A stretch of 64,000 nucleotides of DNA from Leifsonia sp. PS1209 (lineage in GTDB: Bacteria; Actinomycetota; Actinomycetes; Actinomycetales; Microbacteriaceae): assembly GCF_012317045.1 (NCBI RefSeq), contig NZ_CP051154.1, positions 248,001-312,000 on the forward strand, in the 5' to 3' direction. Position 1 is the first letter of the stretch. Each line of letters opens with the position of its first letter. Position numbers and translations under genes: made by a program. Shown in pieces: positions 1 to 7,968 of this stretch. Below the pieces are notes generated by a model. It saw only the letters and a list, made by a program, of their open reading frames with translations. It did no database searches and had not been told where the DNA came from.

Positions 1-28
1 TGTTCCGCCTTCACTGTTCCGCCTTCAC
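1..28. repeat. Two tandem copies of a 14-bp unit at the 3' end of the histidine kinase gene
   Basis: The unit TGTTCCGCCTTCAC occurs twice head to tail. On the minus strand the first copy met encodes the last residues and stop of the kinase, and the second copy repeats GTG AAG GCG GAA CA just beyond the stop. It may be a small slippage duplication, or the GTG of the second copy could be the start of a downstream gene outside the window. Confidence 0.6.
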
Positions 29-1549
29 TGGTGAGGGTGCGCCGACGAGCGGGAGCACCACGGTGACGACGAGTCCGCCGCCTTCGGCGTTCGCCAGTAC
101 GACGCTACCGCCCGCCGAGCCCGCCAGCGCGCCGACGATCGCGAGACCGAGCCCGCCGCCCGAGTGAGCGGTGCGGGCGCCGTCGGCCCGGGTGAAGCGG
201 TCGAGAGCGACGGGGATGAAGTCCGCGGGCATCCCGGGGCCGGTGTCGCGGACCGTGAGGATGACCTCGGCATCGGTGGCCGTCAGCTCGGCGGTGACCG
301 TCGCATCCCGGGGGGTGAGAGCGTCGGGGGTGGTGGGGTCGGGAGGGGTGGTGGCGCCTGTCTCGGGTTCCGTCGCCGCGTCGGCCGCCGCGTCACCCGC
401 GCGCGCTGGCGCGTCACCCGCGCCCCCACTCGCACCCGCGATCGCGGTGATCGCGTTGCCGATCAGGTTGTCCAGGATGCGGCCGAAGTCGGTGGGGGAG
501 AGGCCGACCAGGCCGTCGCCCGGTGGGGTCTTGCGCGGGTTGTAGTCGAAGTCGATCGAGATCGGCGGGGTGTTCTCTTCCGGGCTCGCGGCCAGGAGGC
601 GGGCGCGGTCGATGGCGTCGGCCAGTTCGTCCGTGAGGGTGCGCCAGTCGGTGCGGCCGCTCGCCGGGCCCGCCTCGATGCGGGACAGTTCGAGCAGGTT
701 GTTCGCCAGCTGGCCGAGGCGGAGGGCGGTGCTGCGGGAGGAGCGGATGTCCGCGAGCAGGGCCTCCGCGTCTCCGGCATCCAGCTCCGCGAGTTCCAGC
801 TGGCCGCGGAGGACAGCAAGTGGCGTTCGCAGCTCGTGGCTGGCGTCGGACACCATCTGGCGTTCGCGTTCCGCCGACGCGCGCAGCCTGCGGATGAGTT
901 CGTTGAGCGTCCCGGCGAGTTCGGCCAGCTCGTCGCGGGCGGGGTTCACCGTCAGCAGGCCCGTCGACTGCACGCCGGCGATGCGTTCCGCCTGCTCCCG
1001 CATCCGGCTCACCGGGCGCAGTGCTGCACGTGTCAGCAGCCAGGATGCCGCGCCGAAGCCGATCACCAGCAGCACGGCGCCGATCGCGAGGGCGCCGGTG
1101 AGCCTGTCCAGGATGAGGTCGGTGGTCTCGTTGTTGCGGGCGGCGACCACGTGCATCACGCCGTTCCTGGTGGAGACCGCGCGCACCAGCACCAGATACT
1201 GGTCGTCGCCGACTTTGACGCTCGCCGCCTGCTCGCCCAGCCGCAGCAGCCCGCCGATGTCGGCCTCCAGCGAGCCGGGGAGAGTGGATGCGAGCACCGC
1301 GCCCGACGCGTCGACGATCGCGAGCTCCTGGCCGCCGCCCGGCAGATCGAACGGGCCGGACGGGTTGTTGCCGAGAGCCGCGGCGGGCGCGGCGACGTCG
1401 TTGTCGAGGAGGGTGACCGTGGCGTTGTGCAGGATGGAGGCGACGCCGAAGCGCACCACCTCGACAGCGACCAGGCCGAACAGGGTCGCCACGATGAGAC
1501 TGCCGATGGTGATGCGGGCAGTGATCGAGAGGCGTCTGAGACGGTTCAT
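11..1549 (-). CDS. Two-component sensor histidine kinase
   Basis: This is a 512-residue membrane histidine kinase that should autophosphorylate and pass the phosphate to the response regulator encoded just upstream (1622-2314). It has a TM helix near residues 12-34, an extracytoplasmic sensor region of about 110 residues, a second TM near 149-173, and a HAMP linker. The HisKA phospho-acceptor motif SHELRTP places the histidine at residue 238. The ATPase domain has the N box NLIGNAITAI, the G1 box DTGPGMP and the G2 box GGGLGLAIV. Between the N and G1 boxes there is an extra stretch of roughly 45 residues rich in Ala, Thr, Pro, Asp and Gly, which is unusual for this fold. The stop is 10 bases inside the window edge. 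The signal sensed cannot be told from sequence. Confidence 0.93.
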   Translation of the reverse strand: MNRLRRLSITARITIGSLIVATLFGLVAVEVVRFGVASILHNATVTLLDNDVAAPAAALGNNPSGPFDLPGGGQELAIVDASGAVLASTLPGSLEADIGGLLRLGEQAASVKVGDDQYLVLVRAVSTRNGVMHVVAARNNETTDLILDRLTGALAIGAVLLVIGFGAASWLLTRAALRPVSRMREQAERIAGVQSTGLLTVNPARDELAELAGTLNELIRRLRASAERERQMVSDASHELRTPLAVLRGQLELAELDAGDAEALLADIRSSRSTALRLGQLANNLLELSRIEAGPASGRTDWRTLTDELADAIDRARLLAASPEENTPPISIDFDYNPRKTPPGDGLVGLSPTDFGRILDNLIGNAITAIAGASGGAGDAPARAGDAAADAATEPETGATTPPDPTTPDALTPRDATVTAELTATDAEVILTVRDTGPGMPADFIPVALDRFTRADGARTAHSGGGLGLAIVGALAGSAGGSVVLANAEGGGLVVTVVLPLVGAPSPVKAEQ

Positions 1550-1621
1550 GGGCTGGTCACGCGCGATCCGCGCATCCGGAGCCGAAGCCGGAACCCGGAA
1601 CAGCGCTGACCGCCGCGCGCG

Positions 1622-2314
1622 TCACGGGGTCGGGACCTCGGCGTTCTTGGCGTCCAGCCGGTATCCGCGGCCGCGCTCGGTGACGATGGCGAGCCCGGCG
1701 CCGGCGAGTTCCAGCTTCTTGCGCAGGTAGGACACGTACTGGTCGATGACGTTCGTGCCGATGTTCTCCGTGGTGCCCCACACCGTCTCGAGGATGTCGG
1801 AGCGGGCGAGCGTCTTGTCCGGGTTCGTGGCGAACAGGCGCAGCAGCGTGAACTCGCGGCGGCTGAGCGGCATCTCGTGGCCGGACACCAGGGCGCGGTG
1901 CTCGTGGGAGTCGATGGTGAGGCGTCCGACCGTCACCTGGGGGCGCATCCCGGACGGCTCGCGCCGCAGCAGGGCGCGCACCCGCGCGGCGAGCTCGGCG
2001 AACGCGAACGGCTTGGTGAGGTAGTCGTCCGCTCCCGAATCCAGGCCGTGGACGCGGTCCTCGATGGCGTCCCGCGCGGTGAGCAGCAGGATCGGCATCG
2101 GGTTGGCGGCCTCGCGGATGTGGCGGCACAGCTCGAAGCCGCTCATCCCCGGCAGCATCACGTCGATCGCGGCGGCGGAATAGCCTTCGGCGCGCAGGGC
2201 GATGAGCGCGTCGACACCGTTCGTGACCAGGGTCACGTCGTAGCCTTCGGCCGTGAGACCGCGTTCGACGAGGCCTCCCATGTCGGGATCGTCTTCGACA
2301 ACGAGCAGCTTCAT
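1622..2314 (-). CDS. OmpR/PhoB-family response regulator
   Basis: This 230-residue transcription factor has an N-terminal receiver domain with the acidic pocket EDD (residues 7-9), the phospho-acceptor Asp51 in the context AIDVMLPG, and the conserved Lys in LTKPF. The C-terminal winged-helix DNA-binding domain covers roughly residues 130-225 (LSRREFTLLRLF, then VIDQYVSYLRKKLE). It is the first gene of a two-gene unit with the histidine kinase, 72 bp apart, so they form a cognate pair. The ATG start gives the exact domain start expected for the family (MKLLVVEDD). The target genes are unknown. Confidence 0.95.
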   Translation of the reverse strand: MKLLVVEDDPDMGGLVERGLTAEGYDVTLVTNGVDALIALRAEGYSAAAIDVMLPGMSGFELCRHIREAANPMPILLLTARDAIEDRVHGLDSGADDYLTKPFAFAELAARVRALLRREPSGMRPQVTVGRLTIDSHEHRALVSGHEMPLSRREFTLLRLFATNPDKTLARSDILETVWGTTENIGTNVIDQYVSYLRKKLELAGAGLAIVTERGRGYRLDAKNAEVPTP

Positions 2315-2420
2315 GCTGACATCGTGCCACCGATTCCCGTGGTCGTGCTCCGATGGCGGCGGATCGGGTGTGGCGTTTCCTGTAGGTTCTCGCAGGTCGT
2401 CACGGAAATCCGGATGCGCA

Positions 2421-2843
2421 TCAGCGCTCGACGACGGCGCGCAGCCCCTCCAGGGTGGAGGCCCAGTTGGTGCTCATGCGGTCGGCTTCCGCGCGGTCGG
2501 CGCAGCCACTCTGGGTGATGGTGACGCGGGTGTCGTCGCCGTCGGAGCCCAGGGTGTACGCGACGTCCTGATAGCTCTCCGGCACGTCCGGCTTGCCGCT
2601 GAGCGGACTGTAATAGCTGCTCACCAGGCGTTCGCCCGGCACGAATTCCAGGATGGTGCCGTGATCCTCGTACGGTTTCCCTTCCCACTCCCCGCGGTAG
2701 ACGATGGGGCTGCCGACCGTCCACCCGGACTCGACGCGCGTGCCGTAGAGGTACTGCGCGATGAGGTCGGGGTCGGTGATGGCGTGCCAGACCGCATCCC
2801 GGTCGGCGTGGATGAGGATGGTGGCCTCTGCTGTCTCGCTCAT
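2421..2843 (-). CDS. SRPBCC (AHSA1-like) domain protein
   Basis: This 140-residue protein has the SRPBCC fold pattern: an N-terminal beta strand (ATILIHADRDAVWHAITDP), a middle section (VGSPIVYRGEWEGKPYEDHG, VPGERLVSSYYSP), and a long C-terminal helix ending LEGLRAVVER. AHSA1-like proteins bind hydrophobic ligands or assist other proteins, and the substrate here is unknown. It lies on the same strand as the response regulator pair but 106 bp upstream of it, so it is probably a separate unit. Confidence 0.8.
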   Translation of the reverse strand: MSETAEATILIHADRDAVWHAITDPDLIAQYLYGTRVESGWTVGSPIVYRGEWEGKPYEDHGTILEFVPGERLVSSYYSPLSGKPDVPESYQDVAYTLGSDGDDTRVTITQSGCADRAEADRMSTNWASTLEGLRAVVER

Positions 2844-2900
2844 CTCACCATCGTGCGCTTCGAGGGCGCGGATGGCTTGAAGAAATGCGACGCGTGCCGG

Positions 2901-3350
2901 TCAGGCGTTGCCGCGGCTGATCAGGCGCGAGAGCACGATCGCGGAGCGCGTATGGTCCACGTTCGGCGCCAGCCGCACCTTCTCGAGTGCAGCCTCCAGG
3001 CTCGGGATGTCCCGCGACCGGATGTGCACGATGGCGTCCGCGCTGCCCGTGACGGTTCCCGCATCCACCACCTCCGGCACGGCGGACAGGATGCGCAGCA
3101 GCTCGTCGGGCGCGACCGTCCCCCGGCAGAACAGCTCGACGTACGCCTCGGTGCTCATCCCGTCGATCGCCGGGTCGACCTGGATGGTGAACCCGCGGAT
3201 GACGCCGTCGGCGACCAGGCGGTCGACCCTGCGCTTCACCGCGGACGCGGACAGCCCGACCACGGAGCCGATATCTCCGTATCCGGCGCGGGCATTCTGG
3301 CGGAGCAGGTCGAGGATGCTGCGATCAAGGTTGTCCACGAGCGCTAGCAT
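2901..3350 (-). CDS. Lrp/AsnC-family transcriptional regulator
   Basis: This protein is about 149 residues long when started at the ATG whose product begins MLALVDNLDRSILDLL. That start places the AsnC-type helix-turn-helix (IGSVVGLSASAVKRRVDRL) in the normal position; the upstream in-frame extension looks non-coding. The C-terminal half is the RAM/ligand-binding domain (EAYVELFCRG, then a GTVTGSADAIVHIRSRD-like segment). The gene is divergent from ddaH-rocD, and such regulators commonly control adjacent arginine/ornithine catabolic genes, so it is the likely regulator of that operon. Confidence 0.9.
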   Translation of the reverse strand: MLALVDNLDRSILDLLRQNARAGYGDIGSVVGLSASAVKRRVDRLVADGVIRGFTIQVDPAIDGMSTEAYVELFCRGTVAPDELLRILSAVPEVVDAGTVTGSADAIVHIRSRDIPSLEAALEKVRLAPNVDHTRSAIVLSRLISRGNA

Positions 3351-3357
3351 ACGGTGG

Positions 3358-3397
3358 ATCGTTGCGTGAGCGCCTGGTGTTACGCGGAATCGTTGCG
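3358..3397. promoter_or_regulatory. Direct repeat in the Lrp/ddaH divergent intergenic region
   Basis: The 9-mer ATCGTTGCG occurs at 3358-3366 and 3389-3397, 31 bp apart, close to three helical turns, between the divergent Lrp-type regulator and ddaH. Helically phased repeats are typical of Lrp-family sites, so it is a candidate operator, though the motif is not a known consensus. Confidence 0.35.
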
Positions 3398-3524
3398 CGG
3401 GCTGTATAACGATCTGCTCTCGCCGAACAGGCACGCAAACATTCTGCGCGGCGAGGCCCGATCCTGGCGATTACGTGCGCCCGGACGCATCCATTCGCCG
3501 ACAATCGTGTGTGACACTATCCCC

Positions 3525-4385
3525 ATGTCGATCACCCACGAAGACGCTGAGCCGCGGACGGACCGGCCGGCGCGGATCCCGACGCGGCGGTCGGTGCTGA
3601 TGTGCCGTCCCGAGCATTTCGTGGTCGTCTACCGGATCAACCCGTGGATGGACCCCGCCCTGCCGACCGATACGTCGCTGGCCGTGCAGCAGTGGGATGT
3701 GCTCTACCGCACCTACGTCGACCTCGGCTACGACGTGCAGCTGATCGAGCCGATCGAAGGGCTGCCGGACATGGTCTACGCGGCCAACGGCGGGTTCGTG
3801 GTCGACAACGTGGCGTACGGCGCGAGCTTCACATACCCGGAGCGGCAGCCGGAAGGCCCGGCATACATGGATTGGTTCCGCAGCCACGGGTTCGAGGTCG
3901 CTGAGCCGCGCAGCGTCAACGAGGGGGAAGGCGACTTCCTCCTCGTCGGCGACACGATCCTCGCGGGCACCGGCTTCCGCAGCACCGACGCCAGTCACGG
4001 CGAGCTCGCCGAGCTGTACGGGCGCGAGGTGGTCTCGCTGCGGCTGATCGACCCGAACTTCTACCACCTGGACACGGCGCTCTCCGTGCTCGACGGCACG
4101 CCGGGACAGGAGCACATCGCCTATCTGCCGTCCGCGTTCGACGACGCCAGCAGGGCCGTCATCGCCGAGCGGTTCCCCGACGCGATCGTCGTCAACGACG
4201 AGGACGCCGCCGTGCTCGGACTCAACTCGTTCTCCGACGGATACAACGTGGTGATCGCATCCAGCGCCGTCGATTTCGAGCGGCAGCTGCGCGAGCACGG
4301 ATACAACCCGATCGGCGTCGACCTCTCCGAGCTGCTGCTCGGCGGCGGCGGCGTCAAGTGCTGCACCCTCGAACTGCGACGCTGA
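3525..4385 (+). CDS. ddaH: Dimethylarginine dimethylaminohydrolase (DDAH) family protein
   Basis: This 286-residue amidinotransferase-fold hydrolase probably converts N-omega-methylated arginine to citrulline and a methylamine. Supporting motifs are the N-terminal VLMCRPEHF, MVYAANGGFV, the EGDFLL segment, the catalytic His region FYHLDTALSVL, and the C-terminal GGGGVKCCTLELRR carrying the nucleophilic Cys (279 or 280). The chosen ATG (MSITHED) follows a possible -10 (CACTAT, 3515-3520) so closely that the mRNA may be leaderless; no Shine-Dalgarno is seen. It sits 11 bp upstream of rocD. Arginine deiminase-type activity is an alternative. Confidence 0.88.
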   Translation: MSITHEDAEPRTDRPARIPTRRSVLMCRPEHFVVVYRINPWMDPALPTDTSLAVQQWDVLYRTYVDLGYDVQLIEPIEGLPDMVYAANGGFVVDNVAYGASFTYPERQPEGPAYMDWFRSHGFEVAEPRSVNEGEGDFLLVGDTILAGTGFRSTDASHGELAELYGREVVSLRLIDPNFYHLDTALSVLDGTPGQEHIAYLPSAFDDASRAVIAERFPDAIVVNDEDAAVLGLNSFSDGYNVVIASSAVDFERQLREHGYNPIGVDLSELLLGGGGVKCCTLELRR

Positions 4386-4396
4386 AAGGACAGCGC

Positions 4397-5716
4397 ATGA
4401 ACGACACAGACACGGTCGCACCCGCGGACACGACCGGCGCCGACACCGTCGCCCAGGCGGACACCGTCGCCCACCGCATCCACCCCAGCACCGTCGCCCC
4501 GACCGAGCGCCAGGCCGAGGCGATCGAGCGGGAAGAGGAGCACACGGCGCACAACTACCATCCACTGCCCGTCGTGGTCGCGGAGGGGGACGGCGCCTGG
4601 GTCACGGACGTGGACGGCCGGCGCTACCTGGACTGCCTCGCCGCATACTCGGCCGTGAACTTCGGCCACTCCAACCCCGTGCTGCTGGATGCGGCGCGGG
4701 CCCAGCTCGACCGCATCACGCTGACGAGCCGCGCGTTCCACAACGACCAGCTCGGCCCGTTCGTGGAGGCGCTCGCCGCGCTCGCGGGCAAAGACATGGT
4801 GCTGCCGATGAACACGGGAGCCGAGGCCGTCGAGTCCGGCATCAAGGTGGCGCGCGCGTGGGGGTACCGCGTGAAGGGTGTGCAGGACGGACGGGCGAAC
4901 ATCATCGTGATGGCCGGCAACTTCCACGGGCGCACGACCACGATCATCAGCTTCTCCGACGATCCGGATGCGCGTGACGGGTTCGGCCCGTACACGCCAG
5001 GATTCCGCACGGTACCGTACGGCGACGCCGCCGCGGTCGCGGAGGCCATCGACGACGACACCGTCGCCGTGCTCGTCGAACCGATCCAGGGCGAGGCCGG
5101 CATCGTCGTGCCGCCCGCCTCCTTCCTTCCCGAACTGCGCGCGCTCTGCGACGAACGACGCGTGCTCCTGATCGCGGACGAGATCCAGTCCGGCCTCGGC
5201 CGCACCGGTGCGACGTTCGCGTGCGACCTGGTGGGAGTGGTACCCGACCTCTACCTCCTGGGCAAGGCGCTCGGCGGCGGTATCGTGCCGGTCTCCGCTG
5301 TCGTCGGCAACCGTGATGTGCTCGGGGTGCTGAACCCCGGGGAGCACGGGTCGACGTTCGGTGGGAACCCGCTCGCTGCCGCCGTCGGGCGGGCCGTGGT
5401 CGGGATGCTCGCGACCGGCGAACCGCAGGAGCGCGCCGCGCTGCTCGGCAAGCGCCTGCACGCCGGGCTCTCGCGGCTGGTCGGGCACGGCGTGCTCGCG
5501 GTGCGCGGTGCGGGGCTGTGGGCCGGGATCGACATCGATCCGGCGCTCGCGACGGGCAGGGAGGTCTGCGAACTGCTGATGGAGCGCGGGCTGCTGGCGA
5601 AGGACACGCACGGGTCGACCATCCGGTTGGCGCCGCCGATCGTGGTGGATCCCGCCGACCTGGACTGGGCGGTCGACCAGCTCGATGCGGTGCTGCAGGA
5701 GTTGTCCGCCCGCTGA
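4397..5716 (+). CDS. rocD: Ornithine aminotransferase
   Basis: This 439-residue class-III PLP aminotransferase moves the delta-amino group of ornithine to 2-oxoglutarate, giving glutamate semialdehyde. Hallmarks are RYLDCLAAYSAVNFGH, the NTGAEAVESGIK segment, GNFHGRT, the Asp of LIADEIQSGLGRTG, and the PLP lysine in LLGKALGGG. The start is set by the Shine-Dalgarno GAAAGGA (4384-4390) six bases upstream. The first 30 or so residues are a Thr/Asp/Ala-rich extension. With ddaH it forms a short route from methylarginines/ornithine to glutamate; because DDAH yields citrulline rather than ornithine, the two may act on parallel substrates. Confidence 0.94.
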   Translation: MNDTDTVAPADTTGADTVAQADTVAHRIHPSTVAPTERQAEAIEREEEHTAHNYHPLPVVVAEGDGAWVTDVDGRRYLDCLAAYSAVNFGHSNPVLLDAARAQLDRITLTSRAFHNDQLGPFVEALAALAGKDMVLPMNTGAEAVESGIKVARAWGYRVKGVQDGRANIIVMAGNFHGRTTTIISFSDDPDARDGFGPYTPGFRTVPYGDAAAVAEAIDDDTVAVLVEPIQGEAGIVVPPASFLPELRALCDERRVLLIADEIQSGLGRTGATFACDLVGVVPDLYLLGKALGGGIVPVSAVVGNRDVLGVLNPGEHGSTFGGNPLAAAVGRAVVGMLATGEPQERAALLGKRLHAGLSRLVGHGVLAVRGAGLWAGIDIDPALATGREVCELLMERGLLAKDTHGSTIRLAPPIVVDPADLDWAVDQLDAVLQELSAR

Positions 5717-5719
5717 CGG

Positions 5720-5739
5720 CCTCCGCCTGTGAGCGGAGG
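5720..5739 (+). terminator. Hairpin terminator after rocD
   Basis: A perfect 7-bp stem CCTCCGC / GCGGAGG encloses a 6-nt loop and begins four bases after the rocD stop. There is no immediate U-tract, although TTTTTT follows some 20 bases later. Confidence 0.6.
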
Positions 5740-5741
5740 AG

Positions 5742-5750
5742 TTATCCACA
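5742..5750 (+). other. Perfect DnaA-box consensus TTATCCACA
   Basis: The exact 9-mer TTATCCACA lies in the short gap between the rocD terminator and the POT transporter. It is a single copy without a cluster or AT-rich unwinding region, so not an origin. It could titrate DnaA, affect the transporter promoter, or be chance. Confidence 0.4.
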
Positions 5751-5802
5751 GCTTCGGGTTTTTTCGTCGCGCCGGGTGCTCCCGAGTGGAAGCATGGGCG
5801 CC

Positions 5803-7281
5803 ATGAGTGATCCGAGCACACAGGCGACGGCCCCTGAACGGCCAGACGGCGGCAAGACGTTCTTCGGGCAACCCCGCTCGCTCGCGAACATCTTCGGCGT
5901 CGAGATGTGGGAGCGCTTCTCGTTCTACGGGATGCAGGGCATCCTGCTCATCTACCTCTATCACTCCGTCGCCGACGGCGGCCTCGGCATCGACCAGGCC
6001 ACGGCCGCCGGCATCGTCGGCGCGTACGGAGGGGCGGTGTACCTCTCGACGATCCTCGGCGCGTGGCTCGCCGACCGGATGTTCGGGTCGGAACGCGTGC
6101 TGTTCTGGAGCGCCGTTGTCATCATGGCCGGGCACATCTCGCTCGCCCTGCTGCCGGGTGTGTCCGGCGTGATCGTGGGCCTTCTGCTGGTGGCGCTCGG
6201 CAGTGGCGGGCTGAAGGCGAACGCCACCCGCATCGTCGGCACGCTCTACTCGGAGCACGACTCGCGCAGGGACGCCGGGTTCTCGATCTTCTACCTCGGC
6301 ATCAACCTCGGCGCGTTCTTCGGGCCGCTCCTCACCGGGCTGCTGCAGACCGAGCTGGGCTTCCACTGGGGCTTCGGGCTGGCGGCGGTCGGCATGGCGA
6401 TCGGGCTCATCCAGTACTCCTTCGGGCGCAAGCGGCTGCCGGAGGAGGCGCACGACGTGCCCAACCCGCTGCCGGCATCCCGTCGCCCGCTCGTCATCGG
6501 GATCGCGGTGGCCGGGGTGATCGTGGTCGTCGCGCTGGTGCTCCTCGGCGTGATCACGGCGCAGAACCTGGCGCTCATCGTGATCGGGGTGGTGATCGTC
6601 GCCGCCATCGCGTACTTCACGCTGCTGCTCACGTCGAAGCTGGTGAACGCGGAGGAGCGCAGCAGGATCGTGGCGTTCATCCCGCTGTTCATCACGAACG
6701 CGGCGTTCTGGTCTCTGTACCAGCAACAGTTCACGGTGATCACGATCTACTCGGACAAGCGACTCGACCGCAACCTGTTCGGCTGGGACTTCCCGGTCTC
6801 CTGGGTGCAGTCGATCAACCCGATCTTCGTCATTGTCCTGTCCGGTGTCTTCGCGGCGATCTGGACGAAGTGGGGAGACAAGCAGCCGTCGACGCCGCTC
6901 AAGTTCGCGGCGGGCACGGTGGTGATGGGGCTGGCGTTCTGGCTGTTCCTGTTCTGGGCGGGCGGCGGAGAGAACAGCACGCCGCTGCTGGCTGTGGTGG
7001 GCATCCTGCTCGTGTTCACGGTCGCGGAGCTGCTGATCTCGCCGGTCGGGCTGTCCGCCTCCACGAAGCTGGCGCCGCACGCGTTCGGTGCGCAGATGGT
7101 GGCGCTCTACTTCCTGTCCGTCGCGCTCGGCACCGCGATGGCCGGCCAGCTCGCGAAGCTGTACTCGCCGGCGACGGAGGGCGTCTACTTCGGGATCATC
7201 GGCGCGGTCGCCATCGCGATCGGCGTGGTGCTGGCCGTGATGAGCCCGTGGGTGCTGAAGATGATGCGCGGCGTGCGGTGA
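5803..7281 (+). CDS. POT-family proton-coupled oligopeptide transporter
   Basis: This 492-residue membrane protein of the POT/PTR2 family should import di- and tripeptides with protons. The diagnostic ExxERF-type motif appears as EMWERFSFYGMQG near residue 35, and the PTR2 signature FYLGINLGAFFGPLLTG follows in the fifth membrane region. About 14 hydrophobic segments are visible, as expected for bacterial DtpT-like members. The ATG of MSDPSTQ is preferred to that of MGAM nine bases earlier, because the purine-rich GGAAG (5788-5792) is then correctly spaced. It is monocistronic. Confidence 0.93.
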   Translation: MSDPSTQATAPERPDGGKTFFGQPRSLANIFGVEMWERFSFYGMQGILLIYLYHSVADGGLGIDQATAAGIVGAYGGAVYLSTILGAWLADRMFGSERVLFWSAVVIMAGHISLALLPGVSGVIVGLLLVALGSGGLKANATRIVGTLYSEHDSRRDAGFSIFYLGINLGAFFGPLLTGLLQTELGFHWGFGLAAVGMAIGLIQYSFGRKRLPEEAHDVPNPLPASRRPLVIGIAVAGVIVVVALVLLGVITAQNLALIVIGVVIVAAIAYFTLLLTSKLVNAEERSRIVAFIPLFITNAAFWSLYQQQFTVITIYSDKRLDRNLFGWDFPVSWVQSINPIFVIVLSGVFAAIWTKWGDKQPSTPLKFAAGTVVMGLAFWLFLFWAGGGENSTPLLAVVGILLVFTVAELLISPVGLSASTKLAPHAFGAQMVALYFLSVALGTAMAGQLAKLYSPATEGVYFGIIGAVAIAIGVVLAVMSPWVLKMMRGVR

Positions 7282-7362
7282 GGCAGCTGTGTGTATTTAG
7301 TATTTAGCACCGAAGAGTTTTGATACGCTATACCGGTACGTCGAAGTGCCGGGGGTGAATTG

Positions 7363-7496
7363 GTGAAGAACAAGAGTGTCGTTTCGATCGCGTTGACGGG
7401 AGTGGTCGCGATCGCTGTGCTCGCGGTGCATTCGCCTTCACGGTCATCGGTCGGGCGATAGCGCTCGGTTTCACGATCCTGAAGAACCACGAATGA
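7363..7496 (+). pseudogene. Small membrane peptide gene with an apparent one-base frameshift
   Basis: A GTG with a good Shine-Dalgarno (GGGGG, 7351-7355) opens a frame reading VKNKSVVSIALTGVVAIAVLA, a Lys-rich start plus hydrophobic helix, that stops at 7461 after 32 codons. From about 7428 a second frame continues as AFAFTVIGRAIALGFTILKNHE and stops at 7494-7496, overlapping the next start as ATGA. Adding one base near 7425-7430 would restore a 44-residue membrane protein translationally coupled to the downstream gene. This may be a real mutation, a sequencing error, or programmed frameshifting. Function unknown. Confidence 0.5.
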
Positions 7497-7954
7497 CGCC
7501 GCCGTCGCGGCCATCCCGCACTCGGCTCGCCTTCAGTGCCGTCTCGCTCGCCCTCCCACTCGGTGCAACAGTGGTGGCGCGCTGGGCGTGGGGTTCCGAG
7601 ATCCCTCGCCAGATCGGCACGCGCTGGTCATCTCCCGGTGGCGCAGACCGGTCGAGCGAGGAATCGGAGGTCTTCGTTGGCGCGCTCGCCGTGATGATTT
7701 GCGCACTCGTCGCTGGCTGCGTGATCCTCGCCGTGCCCGCACTGAGCGCGATGGTCACGCGGATCACGCTTCTCGCGCTCGGAGGCGTCGCGGCGGGCGC
7801 GGCCACTCAGTGGCTCATCCCGACACATCTCACAATGGTGGCCGGGCACTGGTCTGATGCCGTTCTCGGCGCGTGGATTCTGGTGCACTTCGCGTCGTGG
7901 GCCTACGGTTTGGTACCCATGCTGATCGCGCCGCCCGTGCGTGCCGCTCGGTGA
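7493..7954 (+). CDS. Hypothetical membrane protein, possibly DUF1648-like
   Basis: This 153-residue protein has about four hydrophobic segments: residues 8-25, 62-85, 88-108 and a final one near 125-145. After the first segment, the stretch SEIPRQIGTRWSSPGGADR resembles the pattern of DUF1648 proteins (LP-x-x-I-x-x-HW-x-x-x-G), a family of small SdpI-like membrane proteins, but the match is loose. Its ATG overlaps the stop of the preceding small frame (ATGA). Function unknown. Confidence 0.65.
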   Translation: MTPPSRPSRTRLAFSAVSLALPLGATVVARWAWGSEIPRQIGTRWSSPGGADRSSEESEVFVGALAVMICALVAGCVILAVPALSAMVTRITLLALGGVAAGAATQWLIPTHLTMVAGHWSDAVLGAWILVHFASWAYGLVPMLIAPPVRAAR

Positions 7955-7968
7955 GGCAGACTGGTCGC

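Noticed and set aside
164..1609. A long open frame on the plus strand opposite the histidine kinase
   Set aside because: GC-rich coding creates long antisense frames; this one has Arg/Gly-rich composition and no recognisable domain, while the kinase frame has clear motifs.
5742..5750. Replication origin
   Set aside because: Only one DnaA box is present, with no clustering, AT-rich region or dnaA gene nearby.
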